From: Ctenosaura bakeri
Lineage: Eukaryota; Chordata; Lepidosauria; Squamata; Iguanidae
DNA length: 64,000 nucleotides
NCBI GenBank assembly: GCA_948474755.1
Contig: CAOLHI010003132.1
Location: 62,001 to 126,000 of the forward strand
Direction of reading: 5' to 3'
Shown: piece after piece, positions 58,304 through 64,000 of the stretch
Numbering within the stretch: the stretch's first letter is position 1
Layout of the letters: every line of letters starts with the position of its first letter
The notes under the pieces: generated by a model
Seen by the model: only the letters and a program-made list of their open reading frames with translations
What the model was told of the DNA's origin: nothing
Database searches by the model: none
Position numbers and translations under genes: made by a program

Positions 58304-58680
58304 ATAGAATCATAGAGCTGGAAGAGAGCACAAGGGCCATCCAGTCTAACCCCCTGCCATGTAGGAATATAGAATCAAAGCATTCCTGCTTCTGTTTAGA
58401 AACCTCCAAAGAAGGAGACTCTATCACACTCCCAGGCAACATATTCCCCTGCCAAGCTGCTCTTTTTGTCAGGAAGTTCTTCCTAATGTTTAAGTGGAAT
58501 CTCTTTTCTGTAATTTGAATCCATTGCTCCGTGTCCTAATCTCTGGAGCAGCAGAAAACAAGCTTGCACCATTTCCCCTATGACATCCTTTCAAATATTT
58601 AGTCATGGCTATCACGTCACCTCTTAACCTTCTCTTCCCCAGGCTAAACATACCCAGCTGTCTAAGCCGCTCCTCATTTA
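58304..58680 (-). mobile_element. CR1 LINE 3' fragment
   Basis: ATAGAATCATAGAGCTGGAA is followed by the reverse-transcriptase C-terminal block in reverse. The frame is broken. Confidence 0.87.
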
Positions 58681-59195
58681 GCCCCCCCGTAAGAATTCTA
58701 TCCTCCCAATGAAATTTTCATTCAGTCTCCAACTGTCTAGTATTGCAGTAACTTAAAACATCCACTGAACATTTAGAAATAGAGTTTTAAGCAGCCAAAG
58801 AAAAGGAGCTAGCCAAGTGACTAAAGGAATGCAAACAGCAAATGTCAAAGTGGTAGGTGTGAACCATTTTCTCACTCTCTGCAGTGCTAGAAATTTGGGG
58901 AATGGAGGAAAATTCCAATTGATGAGCCAGAATTCTTATTTGGAGGAACAACACTTTCAATTTGTACTCCTCTCCAGTAGCTGCATCCCTCCTTCATCTT
59001 ATTAGAGGAAAGGAGGGATGTGAATGTAACATGTAAATGAAAACCATAAATAAAAATAGAGGATGAGATCCTATATCTTGTAATGTAATTCTCCATATGT
59101 GGAGTTATATATTGATTATGCTATGCAACCCTTTTATTGAAAGTTCTTTTACATCACCTTATATCAGTTTGATACCATTTCAGCCATGACAGTTA
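58681..59195. other. Flank, unassigned
   Basis: No recognised element or gene is present. Confidence 0.35.
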
Positions 59196-59398
59196 GGCCA
59201 TTTCTGCACTATACCCGTTATAGTGCTATTATTCTACTTTCAACACCCTGTGGAATTCTGGGGTTTGTAGTTTCCTGAGGCCAAAGGTCTCTCTGGCTGA
59301 GAATTCTAAGTGCCCCTCCCTAAACTGCAAGTCTCAGGATTCCATAGGATGTTGGAAGTGGAATAATAGCACTATAACCATGTAGTGCAGAAATGGCC
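59196..59398. mobile_element. Foldback DNA transposon, long form
   Basis: TTA flanks both sides (59193-59195 and 59399-59401). The ends are GGCCATTTCTGCACTATAC and ATGTAGTGCAGAAATGGCC. The centre is CCAAAGGTCTCTCTGGCTG. Confidence 0.92.
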
Positions 59399-59613
59399 TT
59401 AGGGTGGTATCAAACTGACAAAACTGTGTAGTGCAGGTTTCACTATTATTTTGGGATTAGCTCAGCTTAGCATCCTTAGAGAGCTTTCCTATATCTAGTA
59501 GAGTTCCTACAATCAAAGTTTAGTTTATTTCCTATAGTAATTAGTGTCAAATGCTCCTTAATCATAGTAGCTAGCCGCTGCATGCATGCACTCTCTATCA
59601 GTATGTTAGCTAG

Positions 59614-60107
59614 GGCCCTTTTCGCACGGGCTTTCTGTCGCGCGAGAGCCCCCTGAGCCTCGCGGGAGTGGGAGCGTCGCTCTGCACGACGTACTCCCAC
59701 TTCCGCCGCGCTCACGGGGCTGCAGCGGCGCGATCGCGGGTTTTTTGATTTTCGCCTCAAAGCTCACGCAACGCTCCCGGCGCCCACATGCACTTACCTC
59801 CTGTGCGGAGCGTCGGGGAGGGGCCGGGTCGCGCTTCCTTCCCTCCGCCCCTGTGGAAGGAAGAGGCGGGGCGCTAGCGCAACGGACGCGACAGCCTCCT
59901 GCTTCGCGCGGGGGGGTGGACGCGCGAGCCTCCTGCTTCGCACGGGGGGGCGGCTCGCGCAAGAAGCCTTCTCCAGGAGGCTGCCGCTTCCCCCTCCTTC
60001 CTTTGCCTGCGGAAGGAAGGAGGGAGGAAGCGGCAGCCTCCCAGAGAAGGCTTCTCACGCGAGCTGCCCCCCCTGCTCGCGCGAGAAGTCTCAATGCGAA
60101 AAGGGCC
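59614..60107. mobile_element. GC-rich DNA transposon related to the foldbacks
   Basis: It is 494 bp. The left end GGCCCTTTTCGCAC and the mirror GCGAAAAGGGCC at the right share the first 13 bases. TAG flanks both sides (59611-59613 and 60108-60110). End sequence and duplication length match the GGCCATTTCCGCAC family. The interior is CpG-rich and holds a strong inner hairpin (about 59975-60050: GAGGCTGCCGCTTCCCCCTC against GGAGGAAGCGGCAGCCTC). The frames it opens are composition artefacts. Confidence 0.88.
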
Positions 60108-60110
60108 TAG

Positions 60111-61117
60111 GACTGAGATATCAGCCCCACCAGGTAAGGCATGGAGCTGGATTGGGCCTTGAACCCAAATAGAAAGGAGAAACACACAGAGGTACTCTTT
60201 GCAAAAAGTGAGCAGCTTTCTGAACCCTGCTTTCAGCCTGGCGGCATAGCAGGTCAGCTGGAAAAGCTTTTTGGCCAGTATCAAAAAATTTATAGAACTT
60301 TCAGGGATTCACAAACAGAAAAAAAGTGTGCAAGAGTGTTTAACATAAGTTGCAAGGTCTAGAGAACAGGGTCTTCATAACCATTCTAGCATAGGATCAT
60401 CATTTCTGTAAACACATGGATCTTCCCAGGGTAGGACAGGCAGTTTCAAAATTGTTCTTACTACCTTATCTTTGGGAGTGTCTCCAGACACAGTTCTTGC
60501 AGTCCGCAGTTTGCAAGAAGCCAATAAGACAGACTCAAAATGGATTCAATTTTTTTTTTCACCCACAGAATGGCTTCTTGAGAATGGCTTAGGAACTCAG
60601 AAATAATAGCCCAAATGCTTGAATATAGTTTTGCATTCAACAAATAGAGACATTTTCTAGTTACACATTGTTCTCCACCTCCATCTCCCCTTGGGAGCTT
60701 TGAATAAATTAGAACAAGAGTAGGCATCTTCAGCTGTGTAGCTACAGGGAGAGGAGAAATGAAAGTCTTGCCCTGCATAAGAATTCTTTTCCCTCTCCCC
60801 ATGAATTTTTCCTTCAGTCCCCAAATTGTCAGCCTTGCAGAGTGAGACTCTGAAACTCATTCACCCCTCAGACTCTTCTATTTGCTGTGTTCACATTCCT
60901 TTCATCCCTTTGCTTCACCCCTTTCCTTTGGATGACTAAACTGTATTCGTAAATGCTCAGCTGAGGTTTTAAGTCACTGCAGTGCTACAAATCTGGGGAC
61001 TGATGCAAAATTTCATGTGGGGGAAGAATTCCGGGGGGGGTACCTCCTAGCTACCTTCCTGGGAATCATGCAGCCCCCCACATGTTGTTGGACTGTAATT
61101 CCTAACAGTCCTAGCCA
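60111..61117. other. Flank, unassigned
   Basis: A TTGGACTGTAATTCCTAAC motif lies near 61088. No gene is seen. Confidence 0.35.
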
Positions 61118-61119
61118 GT

Positions 61120-61632
61120 ATACAGACCTCCCTCCACATTCACAGGTTTGACCTTCATGAATTTGATTATTTGAGAGGCATGTGCTTGCCTCCCCCTCAT
61201 TTTCCTCCTCCCATCCCTTGCATTCCTCAGCCCCAGGCTCACAAGGCTTGTCTTTAATATGGATGTTTTTTCTCTTTGGGTGAGCAAAGCCCCATCCCAC
61301 TGCTGAGGTGTGGACTCTCTGCCATGTGGCTGCACTTTCCACTGTGTATTTGTTGCTGATTCGTTGGGTGCTCCTTTCTCAAGATGGACACTGGAAGTAA
61401 TTAGAACTCCAGAACTCCACTCTTCCTTGTCTGAAGGGAAAGTACAGGTAAGCCTTTTAGGTTGTCTTTTTTTCTTTCCCCCATAAGGCTGAGGCCAGAG
61501 GCAAAGGAATGGGAAGGGGAAAGCTCCAGAGGGAAATGGGAGGGAAATAGCGGGGGGGGGATTTATTCACGCTTTTTCCACTTTCACAAGGGTTCTGTGC
61601 CCAAATCCCCATGAATGTGGAGAGGCTAACTA
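61120..61632. mobile_element. Mariner-like non-autonomous element, copy 2
   Basis: TA then CAGACCTCCCTCCACATTC at the left, and CCCATGAATGTGGAGAGGC at the right, mirror the ends of the 47234-47758 element. The sub-terminal TTTGATTATTTG also matches that copy in reverse. The interior differs in the number of CTTGCC words. Confidence 0.55.
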
Positions 61633-62442
61633 ATAAGTGAGGCATACTGGGAGTTGTAGTCCAACAACATTGGGAGTATAGCACGATCCCTACCCCTGGA
61701 ATAGAGGGAGGCCTGAATTTACGACTGGACTTTCCTCTCTCAGAACTTTCTTTGGCTCTGTGTTCTCAGCCAGCCTAGCAGCCCCCCTGGTTGAAAGCAA
61801 ATATTGAAAGCTGAAAGCAAAGTACCTCACCTGATAAGGCCCAGGTTGAATATTTATTTCTTAAAATATGCGTATCCCTTTGATCACGCGAGCTCAGGGT
61901 AAGCAGATAAAAGAATGTAAGCAAACAAAAATTCAGTACATTTAAGCAAGATTACAAACATAAGAAACAAGTCAAACAAGTCAAAAGAGCAGAAAAAGTT
62001 CTACAGAAGTTTTATAAGTTCTAGAGAAGAGTTCCATTGTAACTTGAGACCGGGTGGGGACTGAAGGACTTTAAGAACAAGTCTTTTTTGCTTGTGGTGA
62101 GGAGTCTTTCCTATTTTCCCATTCCCCCTTCTTCTGCCCTCCCTTTTCCCACACCTTGCCTGATGAAGAGATTCAACAGTCTTGGAAGTGTACATGCAGT
62201 TCTGTGCTTTCTTCTCACTAGCCTCAGAAAGGTATTGTTCAGAAAGCAACATCACTCCCTTTTGTTAATCCCTTTTGCTGCTGCCTCTCATCTCTATGAC
62301 TGATTATTCTGGCCTGCTGTTTATTTCAGGAACTGCCTTGCCAAACACCATGGTAGAGCAGAGGTACTTTTCATTATGAAATAATAATTAGCATGTGAGC
62401 AGCTGAGATCTATTAGGTGCCAAGCCCTAGTCTAGACACTAG
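61633..62442. other. Flank, unassigned
   Basis: A CATACTGGGAGTTGTAGTCC motif lies at 61644. No gene is seen. Confidence 0.35.
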
Positions 62443-62595
62443 GGCCATTTCTGTACTAAACTGTTATAGTGCTATTATCCACTTTCAACATCCTATGGAA
62501 TCCTGGGGTTTGCAGTTTAGGGAGGGGCCTCAAGGCTTCCATGGGATGTTGAAAGCAAAATAATAGCACTATAACAGTCTAGTGCAGAAATCGCT
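62443..62595. mobile_element. Foldback DNA transposon, short form with deletion
   Basis: GGCCATTTCTGTACTAAAC and GTCTAGTGCAGAAATCGCT are the ends. The inner right arm is shortened. TAG and AAG flank it. Confidence 0.86.
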
Positions 62596-62629
62596 AAGCT
62601 CTCAAGACCATTTGTAATGTAATGTAATA

Positions 62630-62746
62630 TAAGGGTTGGTGGGTGGGGAGGATGGGGTACATTTTAATGTTTTAATGTATTTATATATTTTTGTAATGCC
62701 GCCTCAATCCACTGGGAGAGGCGGGATAAAAATAATAATAATAATA

Positions 62747-62781
<35 letters not shown>

Positions 62782-62782
62782 G
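62630..62782 (+). mobile_element. LINE 3' tail (L2/CR1 group) with (AAT)n(ATT)n
   Basis: ATGCCGCCTCAATCCACTGG and GAGGCGGGATAAAAATAATA form a typical LINE 3' tail hairpin. A run of AAT then ATT units makes a simple palindrome at 62728-62780. Confidence 0.5.
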
Positions 62783-62962
62783 TAATGGGGTTGCTGTCCC
62801 ATCAGTTGTACTGAAATGAATTCATTTGAGATTAAGATTTGAGATTTGAGATTCGAAGTTGTACTGAAGTGAATTCATTTCAGTACAACTTCGAATTCAG
62901 CTGTAAATCTAATTGACTTCTGTACATGATATAGCAAAGGAGGCACTATCTTTGGTTTTTGG

Positions 62963-63178
62963 GGCTTTCCACACTACACAGCACTATAATTCCCCTTTAA
63001 CTACCATGGCTGCCACCGATGGAATCCTGGGGTTTGTAGTCTTGGCAGGTACTAGAACTCTTTGGCTGAGAATTCTAAATATTCCTCCCTAAACTACAGA
63101 TCCCATGATTCCATAGAACAGAATGGTGGCAGTTAAAGTGGAATCATAGTGCAATAGTTGTGTAGTGTGCAAAGGCCC
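62963..63178. mobile_element. Foldback DNA transposon, subfamily B
   Basis: GGCTTTCCACACTACACAG and GTGTAGTGTGCAAAGGCCC are the ends. The arms carry CCCTTTAACTACCATGGC and GGTGGCAGTTAAAGTGGAAT, as in the copy at 54945-55168. Confidence 0.87.
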
Positions 63179-63830
63179 TTTGCCTCAAGCAGCAAATGGT
63201 CTTGGGCTGGCCCAGCTTGGACAAAAATGGCATCCAATCTCAAACTGTGATGGTCATCATAAAATGCAAAACTCAAGGCCACAAAAACCCTAAAGGAACA
63301 TAAAATTGTGTACACACAGATGTGAAAATGAAGAATGTACCAGAATGATTTGTCATGATTTTGTAATCATATAATTTATTTCATCTGTTCTGCAGCGATG
63401 CGCTCTTACAGCATTCTGGTGGTTGCAATGGTCATTGTGAAGAGTTCCAGCTTAAGACACACATTAAGAGTTCCAGCTACTGAGCTCTCAATGGAGAAAT
63501 GCCATGGCTCTTTGAAACTTCATTGCCACTGGGTCCTACAGATGCGTGCTGTACATGTTATGTAAGGTAGAAAGGATGGCCAATATTCTGTATCAGCTAC
63601 TTAGTGAAGTATGCATATCTAACTAACCTCCCCTGCCTGACCCACCCACCCCCTAAAAAAACTGATGGAAACATCTTTCACTCATAGACCAACCACTTCC
63701 AGAATGGACTTCCTTCTCCCTATGCAGCTGATGCCCAGTAAAATAGGTTGGAGGGAGGATTACAATTGTAGCAATAAGGTCGCCTTCATGACTAAGTAGC
63801 AATTGCAAATACAGAATACAGAGTAAATCC
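63179..63830. other. Flank, unassigned
   Basis: No recognised element or gene is present. Confidence 0.35.
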
Positions 63831-64000
63831 AGCACGGTTTGAGCATTGGACTAAGACCCTGGAAGACCAGGGTTCAATTCAACATTCAGTCATGGAAGCA
63901 CACTGGGTGACCTTGGGTGCATCACAAACTCTCAGCCCCAGAAAACCCAGTGATAGCATGGAATCCAACAATGGTCACCAGGCTCCATGTCCCAATGCTC
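63831..64000 (+). mobile_element. Sauria-like SINE, cut by the window end
   Basis: CACGGTTTGAGCATTGGACT, AGACCAGGGTTCAATTC (B box) and GTGACCTTGGGTGCATCAC are present in order. The 3' tail lies outside or is decayed. Confidence 0.75.

Noticed and set aside
59606..60284. Arg/Pro/Ala-rich frames of 121-162 codons
   Set aside because: They lie wholly or largely within the GC-rich DNA transposon at 59614-60107 and reflect CpG content.

Overview
This is vertebrate nuclear DNA, most likely from a squamate reptile and possibly an iguanian lizard. It carries one spliced protein gene, and the rest is dense repeats. The squamate call rests on the combination of CR1 3' ends, L1 and BovB fragments, tRNA-headed Sauria-like SINEs, 5S-rRNA-derived SINEs, a SPIN hAT element and abundant short foldback DNA transposons. 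The lineage below Squamata is inference.

The only gene I can support is neuronal pentraxin 2 (NPTX2), on the minus strand. It has five coding exons: exon 1 32758-33195, exon 2 15999-16215, exon 3 8521-8765, exon 4 5418-5597 and exon 5 3255-3482. All splice sites are GT/AG, the phases agree, and the exons give a complete 435-residue product. Exon 1 lies in a GC-rich CpG island (about 32590-33680) that also holds the presumed promoter. NPTX2 is a secreted synaptic pentraxin that clusters AMPA receptors.

Layout. 1-3254 is the 3' flank of NPTX2. 3255-33195 is NPTX2 with introns full of repeats: about a dozen foldback elements, CR1 3' ends, an L2-like LINE, SINEs, a decayed Ty3/gypsy retrotransposon (18.2-21.8 kb) and an 86-bp tandem array (31.7-32.6 kb) close to the exon 1 donor. 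33196-64000 is the 5' flank. It has no further gene that I can recognise, but contains more foldbacks, a tetranucleotide microsatellite field (36.1-37.5 kb), L1 and CR1 fragments, a 780-bp SPIN element with a perfect 8-bp target duplication, two roughly 520-bp mariner-like elements and a 494-bp GC-rich DNA transposon.

The most notable signal is a high-copy palindromic family, about 30 copies in 64 kb. Its ends read GGCCATTTCCGCACTA, and intact copies are flanked by 3-bp target duplications. The two arms of one copy share private variants. One copy sits 12 bp from the exon 3 splice donor, and another sits in phase inside the 86-bp array, which fixes the target duplication exactly. The segment from about 18.6 to 23.1 kb shows homopolymer-type damage across unrelated elements and is probably poor consensus sequence.
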